This document shows, one piece after another, positions 51,050 to 62,602 of a stretch of DNA of 64,000 bases. Where the stretch lies: the NCBI GenBank assembly GCA_019419525.1, contig DXZU01000030.1, positions 51,754-115,753 of the forward strand, read 5' to 3'. Source of the DNA: Collinsella sp. (lineage in GTDB: Bacteria > Actinomycetota > Coriobacteriia > Coriobacteriales > Coriobacteriaceae). The position numbers and the translations under genes are program-made. The notes beneath the pieces are model-generated. The model was not told where the DNA came from. It saw only the letters and a program-made list of their open reading frames with translations, and made no database searches. Position 1 is the stretch's first letter. Every line of letters starts with the position of its first letter.

Positions 51050-53929
51050 TTATTGAGCATCAAGTTGAGCCTGACGCTCCCGGTCACGCCTGAGCAACGG
51101 CGCCAAAAACTTGCCCGTATAACTCTGCGGACAGTCCGCAACCTGCTCCGGTGTGCCCGAAACCACAACGGTTCCGCCGCCGTTACCGCCCTCGGGACCC
51201 ATATCGATCAGACGATCGGCAACCTTGATGACATCAAGGTTGTGCTCAATCACCAGCACCGTGTTGCCCGCATCGACCAAGCGCTGCAGCACATCGAGCA
51301 GCTGGCGGACGTCCTCAAAATGAAGGCCGGTCGTCGGCTCGTCCAAAATATAGAACGTCTTGCCCGTCTGGCGTCGATGAAGCTCCTTGGCGAGCTTCAC
51401 ACGCTGCGCCTCGCCGCCCGAGAGCGTCGTGGCGGGCTGGCCCAGGCTCACGTAGCCCAAGCCTACATCGTACAGCGTTTGGAGCTTGCGCTTAATCTGC
51501 GGGATATTCCCAAAGAAGGCCAGCGCCTCGGTGACACTCATTTCGAGCACGTCCGAGATGGTCTTGCCACGGTAGGTGACCTCGAGTGTCTCGCGGTTGT
51601 AGCGTTTACCGCCGCAAACTTCGCAGGGAACGTAGATATCGGGAAGGAAGTGCATCTCGATCTTGATCTGCCCGTCGCCCTTGCACGCCTCACAGCGCCC
51701 GCCACTCACATTAAAGGAGAAACGACCCGGCGAGTAGCCGCGCGCCTTCGACTCCGGCGTACTCGCAAACAGCGCGCGAAGATCATCCCACAGGCCGATA
51801 TAGGTAGCAGGGTTGGAACGCGGCGTGCGGCCAATCGGCGACTGGTCGATATCGATAACCTTATCGATACACTCGATGCCCTCGATTTTCTTATATGGAC
51901 CCACAGGGCGCGTCGAACGGTGAATGGCATTCGTAAGGGCAGGCGCAATGGTATCGGTAACCAGGGAGCTCTTGCCCGATCCTGACACGCCGGTAACAAC
52001 CGTAAGCGTACCAAACTCGATCTTGGCAGTAACGTTTTTGAGGTTGTTGGCTCGAGCGCCCGTAATTTTAAGGCAGCCGCGACCGGGCTTGCGCCGTTCA
52101 TCAGGCACCCGGATCATTCGTTTGCCGGTCAGATAAGCGCCCGTCATCGACTCAGGACACGCCATGATATCGGCAGGCGTTCCCGCCGCGACTACGTGTC
52201 CGCCGTTGACGCCGGCGCCGGGCCCCATGTCGATCACGTAATCGGCGGCACGAATTGTATCCTCGTCGTGTTCGACGACGATAACGGTATTGCCGATATC
52301 GCGCAGGCGCTCGAGCGTCTTGATCAAGCGCTCGTTGTCACGCTGATGAAGACCGATCGAGGGCTCGTCCAGAATATAGAGCACGCCCATGAGACCCGCG
52401 CCGATCTGCGTTGCCAGGCGAATACGCTGCGCCTCGCCACCGGAAAGCGTCGCCGAGGCACGATCGAGCGTCAGATAGTCGAGTCCAACATCGACCAGAA
52501 AACGCAAGCGCTCCAGGATTTCCTTGACGATACGGCCGCCGATAAACTGTTGGCGCTCGGTGAGTTCCAGGCCCTCAAAAAACTCGAGCGATTCACGGCA
52601 CGACAGGCAACAAACCTCGTAAATGGACTTGCCGCCCACGGTGACGGCGAGCATCTCAGGGCGCAAACGAGCGCCGTGGCAGCTCGAGCACGGCTCCTCG
52701 CGAATGTACTTCTCCAGGCGCGCCTTGGTGTTCTCGTTCGTCGTCTCGGTATAGCGTTCGTACAGGATGTTGCGAACGCCCGAAAACTTGGTATCCCACT
52801 GGCTGCGACGTCCGTCGAGCTTTTGGTAGTCGACCGAGATCTTCGTATCGCCCAGGCCATCCAAGAATGCACGACGCACGCGAGGGGGCAAGTCCTCCCA
52901 CGGCGTATCGGTGCTCACCTTAAAGTGTTTGCAGACCGCAGCAAAAATCTGCGGATAGTAGTTCGAGTTGCCAAACAGGCTACCAAAGACTCCGTCGGCA
53001 ATGGACTTCGAGGGGTCCTCGATCAACGCCTCGGCATCAACGGTTTTCTTAAAGCCCAGGCCGTCGCACTCAGGACATGCGCCATAGGGAGCGTTGAACG
53101 AAAAATCACGCGGCTGAAGATCGTCAATGGAGTGACCATGCTCCGGGCACGCCAAGGCCAACGAATACTCCAGCAGCTCGCCCTCGGTCCCCTCGGGAGC
53201 ATCACGATCGGGCAGCATGTACACGTTTACATTGCCGTGAGCCAGCGCGGTCGCCTGCTCAACAGACTCGGCGATACGGCCCAGAGAGTTCTCACGGATC
53301 ACGATGCGATCGACTACGACCTCGATATCGTGCTTGAACTTCTTGTCCAGATCGATCGGATCGTCGAGCGAGCGCACTTCACCGTCGACACGCACGCGGC
53401 TAAAGCCCTCGGCGCGAAGGTCCTCAAACAGTTTGGTGTACTCGCCTTTTCGCCCGCGCACCACCGGTGCCAGCACAAACGCGCGGCGGCCCTCCCCCGC
53501 CGCCAAGACCTTGTCGGCAACCTGGTCGGTCGTCTGACGCTCAATGACGCGGCCGCATTCGGGACAGTGCGGGGTGCCCACACGGGCGAACAGCAGGCGC
53601 AGATAGTCATAAATCTCGGTTACGGTGCCAACCGTCGAGCGAGGGTTTTTAGACGTCGTCTTTTGGTCGATCGACACCGCCGGCGAAAGGCCGTCGATTG
53701 AATCCAAGTCGGGTTTGTCCATCTGGCCCAAGAACTGGCGCGCATAGCTCGAAAGGCTCTCGACGTATCGACGCTGGCCCTCGGCATAGATAGTGTCAAA
53801 TGCCAGCGAACTCTTGCCCGAGCCAGAAAGACCGGTAATGACCACGAGTTGGTCACGCGGAATGGAAACATCGATATCACGGAGGTTGTGCTCACGAGCG
53901 CCGCGAATAACGATAGAAGAATCAGACAT
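51050..53929 (-). CDS. uvrA: Excinuclease ABC subunit A
   Basis: Damage-recognition ATPase of 959 residues. Both ABC modules are visible: Walker [29 protein letters not shown] near the start and [18 protein letters not shown] in the second half, each with an LSGGEAQR signature. Three zinc modules (CPECG, CSSCHG and CEACKGDG...CEVCGGKRY) are intact. The ATG at 53929 has AAGGAGC upstream. Confidence 0.96.
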   Translation of the reverse strand: MSDSSIVIRGAREHNLRDIDVSIPRDQLVVITGLSGSGKSSLAFDTIYAEGQRRYVESLSSYARQFLGQMDKPDLDSIDGLSPAVSIDQKTTSKNPRSTVGTVTEIYDYLRLLFARVGTPHCPECGRVIERQTTDQVADKVLAAGEGRRAFVLAPVVRGRKGEYTKLFEDLRAEGFSRVRVDGEVRSLDDPIDLDKKFKHDIEVVVDRIVIRENSLGRIAESVEQATALAHGNVNVYMLPDRDAPEGTEGELLEYSLALACPEHGHSIDDLQPRDFSFNAPYGACPECDGLGFKKTVDAEALIEDPSKSIADGVFGSLFGNSNYYPQIFAAVCKHFKVSTDTPWEDLPPRVRRAFLDGLGDTKISVDYQKLDGRRSQWDTKFSGVRNILYERYTETTNENTKARLEKYIREEPCSSCHGARLRPEMLAVTVGGKSIYEVCCLSCRESLEFFEGLELTERQQFIGGRIVKEILERLRFLVDVGLDYLTLDRASATLSGGEAQRIRLATQIGAGLMGVLYILDEPSIGLHQRDNERLIKTLERLRDIGNTVIVVEHDEDTIRAADYVIDMGPGAGVNGGHVVAAGTPADIMACPESMTGAYLTGKRMIRVPDERRKPGRGCLKITGARANNLKNVTAKIEFGTLTVVTGVSGSGKSSLVTDTIAPALTNAIHRSTRPVGPYKKIEGIECIDKVIDIDQSPIGRTPRSNPATYIGLWDDLRALFASTPESKARGYSPGRFSFNVSGGRCEACKGDGQIKIEMHFLPDIYVPCEVCGGKRYNRETLEVTYRGKTISDVLEMSVTEALAFFGNIPQIKRKLQTLYDVGLGYVSLGQPATTLSGGEAQRVKLAKELHRRQTGKTFYILDEPTTGLHFEDVRQLLDVLQRLVDAGNTVLVIEHNLDVIKVADRLIDMGPEGGNGGGTVVVSGTPEQVADCPQSYTGKFLAPLLRRDRERQAQLDAQ

Positions 53930-54122
53930 GGAAGCTCCTTGCCTCCTATTGCATCGAATCATACTGTCGATGAGTTTAGCGCACTCGACGCGCACAGATG
54001 TTCGTAATACAAGATTCGCAGACCTTTAGCTTTGCGTATCGGGTGCTTTGTTTCTCGAAATGCCGTGGAAAGGTTACAGTAATCTACTACTGAACTTAAT
54101 TTGCTGTAACAGAGGAACGTCC

Positions 54123-56276
54123 ATGACCGAAGATATCCCCCTTGAAATCACTTCGAGCGACATGGCCAATCTGCCCATATTCATCGCCGTCCTTATCGTG
54201 GCCACCGTCGTCGTGCGCGTGTATTTTTCAATCAAACACAATGAAAAGCCGCCCATTGCCCGTGTCTTTTGGTGCGCGACGCTCCTCATCCCGCTCGGTA
54301 TGGTAGCTGCATGGATTACGAATCAATTGCTCGTAAATGAGGACAATTCCCTATGGGTCCTTTCTTATTCGGCGCTCGGTGCTACCGCCGTCATACTTCT
54401 TGTCGAGCCCTTGGTTTCGGGACTTATCGACCAAACCGATCTTGCGACGGGAACGGTTGCCTGTATTTGCCGTGACATCCTTGTCATCGCCGCTGTTTCA
54501 GCGCTCTCGTTCGTTTCGCTCGAAATTGCCTGTAACGAAACGTTCTATCGCATTCCCGCCAACTCATTCGGGTTTTCCGTCGGGCTGCTCGCGACGGTTC
54601 TGCTCTCCCTTTATTTGCTGGGACAGCGTCATGGAGGCGTCATGGCCCTCGTGCCCGTCGCCTGTTGCATCCTTGGCATTGCCGAGCACTTCGTCATAAC
54701 GTTTAAAGGCGAAGCCATCCTGCCAAGCGATATCTTGGCCCTTGGCACCGCAATGGAAGTGAGCGAGGGATACGAGTTTACCTTTACCGCCGGAATCGTA
54801 ACCTCTCTCGCCCTGCTGGAGATTTCCCTGGGGCTTCTTTCGCTTATCCGACCGCGAAAGCTCCGTACGCCCACCCATGTCTTCCCCGCAATCGCCGCTA
54901 ACCTCTGCGCTTTTCTGCTAGTGACCGTTGTGGGGCTCTCAGGCTTTTCCAGCATCGACTTGGAGCAGGCGCTGGATTTTGGATTTGACCGTTGGCAGCC
55001 CATCACCACATATACGTCTCAGGGTTTTATCACTTCGTTCACCGAAATGGTCAACGAGTTGCCCATTGAGAAGCCCGAAGGCTATACGCCCGATGAGGCG
55101 CAGAGCATCGAGCAGGAGCTCGCCGCCGCCTACGACAGCACGTATGGCTCGAGCGAGCAGCGCGCGGCTGCCGTTGCCCAGTTCAATGAAATCAAGCCGA
55201 CGATTGTTGCCGTCATGAACGAGAGTTTTAGCGACCTTTCGTGCTTTGAGCAGCTCCAGGCGGCCGGGTACACCGGCCCCGCATTCTACAACTCGCTTCC
55301 CGACACACTTGTTCGCGGCACCATGCTCGCTTCGGTCACCGGTGGCGGAACGGCAAACTCCGAATTCGAATTTTTGACCGGAGCGACAACGGCCTTTGTC
55401 GGATTAGGCAAGATCCCCTATCAGCTGTATCAGATGAATGGCGTCAACAGCCTGGCAAAGGACCTTAAAGAGCTTGGGTATACCGCTACCGCTATGCACC
55501 CGCAAAACCCCGTCAACTACCATCGAGATAAGATCTATCAGCAGCTGGGCTTTGGAGACTTTCTTTCAATCGGCGATTTCGAAGGTGCGCCCTGTTACCA
55601 TGCCGGCGTATGCGACTACGCCACCTACGACAAGATACTCGACCTGCTTAGAACCGACGAAGCGCCGCAGTTCATCTTTGACGTCACGATGCAAAATCAC
55701 GGCGGCTACGACTATGGCACCGTTCCCGCCGAAGAGCTGACAAACTATTGGGTCGAGGGAGCCAGCGAGGGCGCCAATAGCGCGCTCAACACCTATCTCA
55801 CCTGCATCAACGCATCCGACCGGGACCTCGAGTACTTTATCAACGAGCTCCGCAATATCGGCAGACCGGTTGTTCTTGTCTTTTTTGGCGACCATCAGCC
55901 GAGCGCCGCAACGACTCTCAACGACGAGCTGTAACCTCAGGAAGATACGGCAAGCCACGCTTTCCGTGTCTATCAGTCAACCTATTTCGTCTGGGCTAAC
56001 TATGAAATCGCCGGCAATACCGAGCTCAACGTCTACGACACCGTCGGGGCAAACGAGATTGCAGCCATTACCCTTAATAAGATCGGCGCCCCGCTCACCG
56101 ACTATCAAAAGGCCCTGCTTGCAACAAGGTCAGATGTGCCCACCATCAATGTCGCCGGCTATCTCGGTGCCGACGGGCTGCGCTACAACTTGGAATCTGA
56201 AGACAGCCCATACACCTCGACGATCGACAAGCTGCAGCGCATGCAATACCTCGAGTTCGCCAGCAAAGTTCAGTAA
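54123..56276 (+). pseudogene. LTA-synthase-like sulfatase with in-frame stop
   Basis: A membrane-anchored alkaline-phosphatase-superfamily enzyme, 718 codons long. About five or six N-terminal helices are followed by an extracellular sulfatase/LtaS domain. VMNESFSDLSCF, GGGTANSEFEFLTG (nucleophile Thr), TMQNHGGYD and FFGDHQPS are the catalytic and metal motifs. Codon 604 (55932-55934) is TAA. The same frame then continues without a break for 113 codons (QEDTASHAFRVYQSTYFVWANYEI...), which is typical C-terminal LtaS sequence. A Tyr codon was probably lost. All known metal ligands lie before the stop, so the 603-residue form might keep partial function. The ATG at 54123 has AGAGGAAC upstream. 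Confidence 0.82.
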
Positions 56277-56421
56277 GCCCGCCCATTCGCTTGGGCCCAT
56301 CGTATTGCAAGCACGCTCGGCCCAAATGCATCGCAAATGACTCCCGCTCGCAAACGAGGGTACAATGACGCTCGTGTCACATCACGGGGCTCCGGCCCCA
56401 ACATATACAAAGGAGTCATAC

Positions 56422-57252
56422 ATGGGTTGCGAGCACGCACAGGCCGCCGGCGGACAAACGTCGCCGTCGCAATTTGAGGAGAACACGCTGTCCGAGGTCA
56501 AACGCGTCATCGCCGTGCTTTCCGGCAAGGGCGGTGTCGGCAAGTCGTTTGTCACCGGTGCCATCGCCACCGAGCTTGCCCGTCACGGCCACAAGGTCGG
56601 CGTCCTCGATGCCGACATCACCGGTCCCTCTATCCCCAAGATGTTCGGCATGAGCGGACGCCACGTCCATGCCCTTGGCAACCTCATGCTGCCCGAAATC
56701 TCCGAGCACGGCGTCAAGGTCATGAGCTCCAACCTTCTGCTCCAAAACGAGACCGACCCCGTCCTTTGGCGCGGTCCGGTCATCGCAGGCGCCATTAGGC
56801 AGTTCTGGAGCGAGACCTCGTGGGGCCCCATCGACTACCTGCTGGTCGACATGCCTCCGGGAACAGGCGACGTCGCGCTCACCGTCTTCCAGTCGCTGCC
56901 CGTCGACGGCATCGTCATCGTCACGAGCCCGCAGGACCTGGTCTCGATGATCGTCGCCAAGGCGGTCAACATGGCCGAGAAGATGAACGTCCCCATTCTG
57001 GGCATCGTCGAGAACATGAGCTATATCGAGTGCCCCGACTGCGGCAAGAAGATCGAGGTCTTTGGCAAAAGCAAGCTCCCCGAGGTCGCAGAGCGCTATA
57101 ACCTCGACATCTTGGGCACGCTTCCCATTAATCCGGCACTCGCCGAGGCCTGCGATAAGGGCGAGGTTGAGACCGCGCTGCCCGATGGCATGTTGCCCAA
57201 GGCAGTCTCTGCCGTCGAGGCTATTACCCCGCACGAGACCGACGAGGCCTAA
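56422..57252 (+). CDS. Mrp/ApbC/NBP35-type Fe-S cluster carrier ATPase
   Basis: 276 residues. The P-loop is AVLSGKGGVGKSFVTGAI, the deviant Walker motifs are DADITGPSIPK and VDMPPGTGD, and a C-terminal ECPDCGKK supplies the bridging Cys pair. It binds and delivers iron-sulfur clusters. The ATG at 56422 has AAAGGAG upstream; an earlier frame start has none. It ends directly at the GTG of the following flavoprotein gene. Confidence 0.93.
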   Translation: MGCEHAQAAGGQTSPSQFEENTLSEVKRVIAVLSGKGGVGKSFVTGAIATELARHGHKVGVLDADITGPSIPKMFGMSGRHVHALGNLMLPEISEHGVKVMSSNLLLQNETDPVLWRGPVIAGAIRQFWSETSWGPIDYLLVDMPPGTGDVALTVFQSLPVDGIVIVTSPQDLVSMIVAKAVNMAEKMNVPILGIVENMSYIECPDCGKKIEVFGKSKLPEVAERYNLDILGTLPINPALAEACDKGEVETALPDGMLPKAVSAVEAITPHETDEA

Positions 57253-58524
57253 GTGAACACGAGCGCCTTCTATGACGTCCTGCTAATCGGCGGCGGGGCT
57301 TCAGGCCTCGCCGCCGCCATTACGGCCGCACGTGCTGGCAAAAGCGTCTGCATCGTTGAGCGCGATGTCGCCTGCGGCCTAAAGCTCCTTGCGACCGGTA
57401 ACGGCCGCTGCAACCTCTCCAACGAATCGATTGATCCTCAGCGGTATAACCACCCCGCATTCGTCGAATCTGTCATGGGCCCCCAACCCGAACAAGAGCT
57501 TATGGGTTTCTTCTCCTCGCTGGGCATCATGACAACCTCCGAGGAAGGCCGGCTATACCCGCGCTCCCTTCGCGCAGAATCGGTGCGCGACGCGCTTCTC
57601 AACGTTTGCAACCGCCTAGGTATCACCTTAATCTGCGGAGCCAACGTTGCCTCGGCGCACAAAGTTTCCGAAGGCTGGGCACTCCAAATAGACCGTCCAG
57701 CGCGGGCGCTCAAGGCAAAAAAGCACGACGACCGAAAATCGGAGCTCCGCTCGCTTCGGAAAGCGCTCGCCGATGTCCCTCGCAAGAACGAGGCCCTGCA
57801 GGCACATGCCGTAATTATCGCCACGGGCGGCAACCCCACCGGTATCGCCGATACGTTTAGCCTCCCCCTCACTTCGCTGCACCCCATCCTCTGCCCCGTA
57901 TCGGCAACGGTCGTTGGCGATCGGGCAGCACTCAAGACGTTGGATGGTCTGCGCGTCCGCGCCCGCTTGACGCTCACCCGTAACCGTAGTGAGCTCTGGC
58001 ACGAAGACGGTGAAGTACTGTTTCGAACCTTCGGCATCTCGGGCGTCGCTGTCTTCAACCTCTCCCGTCGTATCCAGCGCGGCGATACGATCCTGCTCGA
58101 CGTTTTCCCCGACCTCTCTAAAGACGAGCTGCTCGATATGCTCAACCGGCGCGTTAAGCTGCTCGGCGGCTTTTCGCCCCGCGATCCCCGTTGGCTCGAC
58201 GGCATGCTCGCCCCGCAACTCTCCCGCGTCGTCTGTACAGCGTTCGAGCAGTGCCATCCAGGCTCCAACGATATCATCCACCTGGTCTCGATCCTCAAGC
58301 ACTTTAAGTTGCTCGTCGAGGGAACAGCCGAGGAGCGCTCGGCGCAGGTCACGCGTGGTGGCGTATCTGTCGAGAGCATCTCAACACCCAGTCTACGCGC
58401 GCGCAGCGTTGTCGACGCCCCGCTTTACGTCTGCGGCGAAGCGCTCGACATCGACGCCGATTGCGGAGGCTTTAACCTTGCGTGGGCCTGGCTCTCGGGC
58501 ATTCGCGCTGCAAGCAGCCTGTAG
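57253..58524 (+). CDS. YhiN/HI0933-family flavoprotein
   Basis: 423 residues. The FAD Rossmann motif is LIGGGASGLAAAITAARAG. The family block LLATGNGRCNLSNE follows, and the C-terminal AD block is GEALDIDADCGGFNLAWAWLSG. These are aminoacetone-oxidase/BaiN-like flavoproteins; physiological substrates are mostly unknown, with BaiN reported in bile-acid dehydroxylation. The GTG start follows the mrp stop with no gap, and the upstream GAGG can serve as its ribosome site. A second flavoprotein gene follows 80 nt later. Confidence 0.85.
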   Translation: MNTSAFYDVLLIGGGASGLAAAITAARAGKSVCIVERDVACGLKLLATGNGRCNLSNESIDPQRYNHPAFVESVMGPQPEQELMGFFSSLGIMTTSEEGRLYPRSLRAESVRDALLNVCNRLGITLICGANVASAHKVSEGWALQIDRPARALKAKKHDDRKSELRSLRKALADVPRKNEALQAHAVIIATGGNPTGIADTFSLPLTSLHPILCPVSATVVGDRAALKTLDGLRVRARLTLTRNRSELWHEDGEVLFRTFGISGVAVFNLSRRIQRGDTILLDVFPDLSKDELLDMLNRRVKLLGGFSPRDPRWLDGMLAPQLSRVVCTAFEQCHPGSNDIIHLVSILKHFKLLVEGTAEERSAQVTRGGVSVESISTPSLRARSVVDAPLYVCGEALDIDADCGGFNLAWAWLSGIRAASSL

Positions 58525-58604
58525 CCGCGCAGTCTATAATCAAAAACGCATTCGGGCCGTCTGGGATACCGGACGGCCTCTTTCTTGCCTCTAAGGAGAC
58601 CTCG

Positions 58605-60245
58605 ATGATCGAAATCACCCAAGTCAACGCGTCGCTCGATGAAGCCGGCGATGAAAATACCTGTCTCATTGTTGGCAAGCGAGTCGCCAAGCGCGTCCTA
58701 CGTTGCAAGGACTCCGAGATCAAGTCCATCGAGCTCCACCGCAAGTCAATCGACGCTCGCAAAAAACGAGACGTCCATTTTATCCTGAGCTTTCGTGTTG
58801 AGCTGACTAGTCCCCACCTCGAGCGAGAAGCGGTCGACAGCGTTGCCGAGCGTGACCGCTCGCGCGTACGCGCGATAGAAGACGATGAGCCTTCATTCCC
58901 CTCCCCCGTCTCCGACGCACCTCAAGAACGCCCTGTCGTTGTCGGCGCCGGATGCGCCGGCCTTTTCGCTGCGCTCACGCTCGCCAAAGCAGGTCTTAAG
59001 CCCTTGCTTATCGAGCGCGGCGACCCGGCATTTCGCCGCTCGCAGACGATCGACCTCTTTCTAAAGGAGCGCATCCTCGACCCCGAGAGCAATATTCAGT
59101 TTGGTCTGGGCGGCGCGGGGACCTTCTCGGACGGCAAGCTCAATACGGGAACAAAAAATCCCGCCCATCGCCTTATCCTCGAAACCTTCGTCGAGGCGGG
59201 TGCGCCCCGCGATATTCTGTGGGATGCCAAGCCGCACATTGGCTCCGACATCCTTCCCAAGGTTGTCACCGCTATATCCCAGCGCATCGAGCAGCTCGGA
59301 GGTGTCGTCCGTTATCGAACGAAGCTCGTCGACATTCGCATCGACGCGTCTGGCGCCATCACCGGTATTGATGTCCAATCGTCCCAAGACGCCGCTTACG
59401 AGCCAATCGAGACAAAGCACCTCATCCTCGCCTGCGGGCATTCTGCTCGCGATATTTTTGAGCTCCTTAAGGACCACAACGTGGCCCTCGCACAAAAGAC
59501 CTTTGCCATGGGCGTTCGCATCGAGCATCCGCAACGCGACATCGACAGAGCCCAATATGGAGCCTCGGCGGGACATCCAGCGCTCGGGGCGGCCCCCTAC
59601 AAACTTGTTGCCCATCTTCCCAACGGCCGCAGCGTGTTCTCGTTTTGCATGTGCCCCGGCGGACAGGTTGTTGCCGCCTCTTCAGAACCGTGCCATCTGT
59701 GCGTCAACGGGGCCAGTCTCAATGCCCGCGACGGACGCAACGCAAATGCCGCCCTGCTCGTTAACGTCACGCCTGAGGACCTTCCCAACGATGACCCGCT
59801 CGCCGGCATCGAGCTCCAGCGTGCCTGCGAGGCGGCCGCCTATCGCCTGGGCGGTTCCAACTGGAACGCACCGGCACAACTCGTCGGAGATTTCCTCGCA
59901 GGACGCGCCAGCAAGGCGCCCGGAAAGGTAAAGCCCACCTATCCGCTCGGTGTGACCTGGACGGCAATTGACGAAGCCCTACCGCAGCATATCGTCGAGT
60001 CGCTCCGCCTGGGACTTCCCCTACTCGGAAAAAAGCTACGAGGCTACGACCGTCCCGATGCCGTTCTTACCGGCGTGGAGACTCGTTCGAGCTCACCGGT
60101 CACTGTTACCCGAGACCGAACGTGCCATGCCGTGTCGACCCCGGGCCTCTACCCTTGTGGTGAGGGAGCTGGATATGCCGGCGGCATCATGAGCGCGGCC
60201 ACCGACGGCATCCGTTGTGCTGAAGCCCTGATCGCAGACCTCTAA
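58605..60245 (+). CDS. FAD-dependent oxidoreductase (uncharacterised family)
   Basis: 546 residues. The N-terminal 95 residues form a small alpha/beta region. The FAD motif VVVGAGCAGLFAALTLAKAG then begins near residue 104, followed by RSQTIDLFLKER, FGLGGAGTFSDGKLNTGTK and C-terminal GEGAGYAGGIMSAATDG. This is the widespread 'NAD(FAD)-utilising dehydrogenase' family with no agreed reaction. The ATG at 58605 has AAGGAGAC upstream. It is last in the mrp-flavoprotein run and converges on uvrB. Confidence 0.85.
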   Translation: MIEITQVNASLDEAGDENTCLIVGKRVAKRVLRCKDSEIKSIELHRKSIDARKKRDVHFILSFRVELTSPHLEREAVDSVAERDRSRVRAIEDDEPSFPSPVSDAPQERPVVVGAGCAGLFAALTLAKAGLKPLLIERGDPAFRRSQTIDLFLKERILDPESNIQFGLGGAGTFSDGKLNTGTKNPAHRLILETFVEAGAPRDILWDAKPHIGSDILPKVVTAISQRIEQLGGVVRYRTKLVDIRIDASGAITGIDVQSSQDAAYEPIETKHLILACGHSARDIFELLKDHNVALAQKTFAMGVRIEHPQRDIDRAQYGASAGHPALGAAPYKLVAHLPNGRSVFSFCMCPGGQVVAASSEPCHLCVNGASLNARDGRNANAALLVNVTPEDLPNDDPLAGIELQRACEAAAYRLGGSNWNAPAQLVGDFLAGRASKAPGKVKPTYPLGVTWTAIDEALPQHIVESLRLGLPLLGKKLRGYDRPDAVLTGVETRSSSPVTVTRDRTCHAVSTPGLYPCGEGAGYAGGIMSAATDGIRCAEALIADL

Positions 60246-60273
60246 CGCACAAATTCCAGCGCGCAAAAGACAT

Positions 60274-60305
60274 AGGCCCCGAGCTCCACAGGGAACTCGG
60301 GGCCT
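60274..60305. terminator. Bidirectional terminator between flavoprotein and uvrB
   Basis: AGGCCCCGAG and CTCGGGGCCT pair perfectly across 12 nt in the convergent gap. T content is modest on both sides. Confidence 0.75.
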
Positions 60306-60310
60306 GTTCG

Positions 60311-62551
60311 CTATTTCTTAAACCGTGCACCCTGGCGTTTTCTGCCCGATGCGAACGTGGAACCCTTGCGGGCCTGCGAGCGTAAGCGCTCGATCGTCTC
60401 GTCCTCAGACGCACCCTCGAGCATCACCCGAATCTGAACGACAGCATCGCGCAGGCGCGCCGCCTCCTCAAAGTCCATAGCGGCAGAAGCGTTACGCATA
60501 TCCTCTTCCATGGTTTCGACGATCCGCACAAGCTCGTCATGCGGCAGTTCTTCCAACTGCTCCGCAAGTGTCTGCTCGGGCGCCACCGTTTCCGGCACAC
60601 CGCCCTCGCCCGACTCATCGGGCGTATAGAATGCGCCATGGCCAAGAGAGTCGCCCTTCGAGCGTCCCTTGGAGCCCACAGTTTTTTCGGCCTCGGCAAT
60701 AAAACTTGAGATGTCGTTGATGGCCTTGCGCACTGTCTTGGGCACAATGCCATGTTCTTCGTTGTATGCCATCTGAATCTCGCGACGGCGCTGCGTCTCC
60801 TCGATGGCCTCTTTCATCGAATCGGTCACAACGTCTGCATACATGATGACTTCACCATCGGCGTTACGGGCCGCACGGCCAATCGTCTGAATCAGCGAAC
60901 GGCGGTTGCGCAAGAAGCCTTCCTTATCGGCATCGAGAATTGCCACCAGTGAGACCTCGGGGAGATCCAAGCCCTCGCGAAGCAGGTTGATGCCAACGAG
61001 AACATCGATCTTGCCCTCGCGCAGCGTTCGCAGGATCTCGACACGGTCCATTGTCGCCGTATCAGAGTGCATGTAATTGACCTTAATGCCCGCGTCGAGC
61101 AGATGGTCGGTCAGGTCCTCGGCCATGCGCTTGGTCAACGTGGTCACCAGCACGCGCTCCTTGCGGGCAACGCGCTCGCGAATCTCGTCCTCAAGATCGT
61201 CAATCTGGCCGCGAACTGGACGCACGTCAATCTTGGGGTCGAGCAGGCCAGTCGGACGAATAATCTGCTCCACATCGTTTTGGCTCACCCGCAGCTCGTA
61301 GTCGCCCGGCGTGGCCGAAACATAGATAAACTGGGGTATCCTTGCCTCAAACTCATCGAAACGAAGCGGGCGGTTATCGAGCGCCGAGGGCAGGCGAAAA
61401 CCGTGTTCCACCAGCGTCACCTTACGCGAGCGGTCACCTTCGTGCATGCCGCGAATCTGCGGCACCGTCACATGGCTCTCATCGATGATGCAGAGCATAT
61501 CCTTGGGAAAGTAATCGATTAGGGTAAACGGCGGCTCACCCGGCTTGCGACCGTCCAGATGACGCGAGTAGTTCTCGATGCCGTTGCAAAAGCCCATCGT
61601 CTCGAGCATCTCAAGATCATAATCGGTGCGCTGCTGCAGACGCTGCGCCTCGAGCAACTTGTCGGTCGCCTTGAGCTCCGCCACGCGCTTCTCGCACTCT
61701 TCGCTGATCGATTTCAGAGCCGCCTTGACCTTCGGCTTCTCGGTCACGTAGTGCGATGCCGGCCATACGGGGATGGCCTCGTACTCACGAAGCATCTCAC
61801 CGGTGACCTCATCGATCTCGGCAATCAGCTCGACCTCGTCGCCAAAGAACTCAAACCGCAACGGATGCTCGGCATAAGGCGGATACACGTCGACAACATC
61901 GCCGCGCACGCGGAACGTGCCGCGTGCCAGGTCATAGTCATTGCGATCATATTGAATGTCGATAAGTGCATGGATAAAGTCATCGCGCTCGAGCGGCACC
62001 TTCTTGTCGACGTTTGGAGCCAGACCTGCATAGTCCTCAGGAGAGCCAATGCCATAGATACACGAGACCGATGCGACAACGATCACATCGCGTCGAGAGA
62101 GCAGCGATGCGGTCGCCTGATGTCGCAGCATCTCAACCTCTTCGTTAATCGAGGAGTCTTTCTCGATATATGTATCGCTTTGCGGCACATACGCCTCGGG
62201 CTGATAGTAGTCGTAGTACGAGACGAAGTAGACCACAGCGTTGTTGGGAAAGAACTCTTTGAGCTCGCTCGCAAGCTGAGCGGCGAGCGTTTTATTCGGA
62301 GCCATGACCAGCGTCGGCTTTCCCAGGGCCTCAATAGTCTTTGCCATCGTGAAGGTCTTGCCCGAACCAGTCACGCCCAGCAAAACCTGATAGCGGTCTC
62401 CGTCCCTCACACCCTGCACAAGCGACTCAATGGCTTTAGGCTGAGAGCCTGCAGGGTCATAGGGAGACACGACCTTAAACGGCACGTCAGAGCCTTCAAC
62501 GCCAAAGCGCTTAAGTTCACCACCAACGCGTTCTACTTCAAATTCCGCCAT
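60311..62551 (-). CDS. uvrB: Excinuclease ABC subunit B
   Basis: 746 residues. Helicase motif I is [15 protein letters not shown], the beta-hairpin is [24 protein letters not shown], motif II is IIDESH, and motifs V and VI are [28 protein letters not shown] and QTIGRAARN. The C-terminal UVR helix ([18 protein letters not shown]) binds UvrA and UvrC. It is slightly longer than the usual 660-680 residues, due to an N-terminal extension of about 25 residues and a linker before the UVR helix. Confidence 0.96.
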   Translation of the reverse strand: MAEFEVERVGGELKRFGVEGSDVPFKVVSPYDPAGSQPKAIESLVQGVRDGDRYQVLLGVTGSGKTFTMAKTIEALGKPTLVMAPNKTLAAQLASELKEFFPNNAVVYFVSYYDYYQPEAYVPQSDTYIEKDSSINEEVEMLRHQATASLLSRRDVIVVASVSCIYGIGSPEDYAGLAPNVDKKVPLERDDFIHALIDIQYDRNDYDLARGTFRVRGDVVDVYPPYAEHPLRFEFFGDEVELIAEIDEVTGEMLREYEAIPVWPASHYVTEKPKVKAALKSISEECEKRVAELKATDKLLEAQRLQQRTDYDLEMLETMGFCNGIENYSRHLDGRKPGEPPFTLIDYFPKDMLCIIDESHVTVPQIRGMHEGDRSRKVTLVEHGFRLPSALDNRPLRFDEFEARIPQFIYVSATPGDYELRVSQNDVEQIIRPTGLLDPKIDVRPVRGQIDDLEDEIRERVARKERVLVTTLTKRMAEDLTDHLLDAGIKVNYMHSDTATMDRVEILRTLREGKIDVLVGINLLREGLDLPEVSLVAILDADKEGFLRNRRSLIQTIGRAARNADGEVIMYADVVTDSMKEAIEETQRRREIQMAYNEEHGIVPKTVRKAINDISSFIAEAEKTVGSKGRSKGDSLGHGAFYTPDESGEGGVPETVAPEQTLAEQLEELPHDELVRIVETMEEDMRNASAAMDFEEAARLRDAVVQIRVMLEGASEDETIERLRSQARKGSTFASGRKRQGARFKK

Positions 62552-62602
62552 GGATACTCCTAACTCATATATCTGCAGTATACGCAGGCGGCAGGCATAG
62601 TC

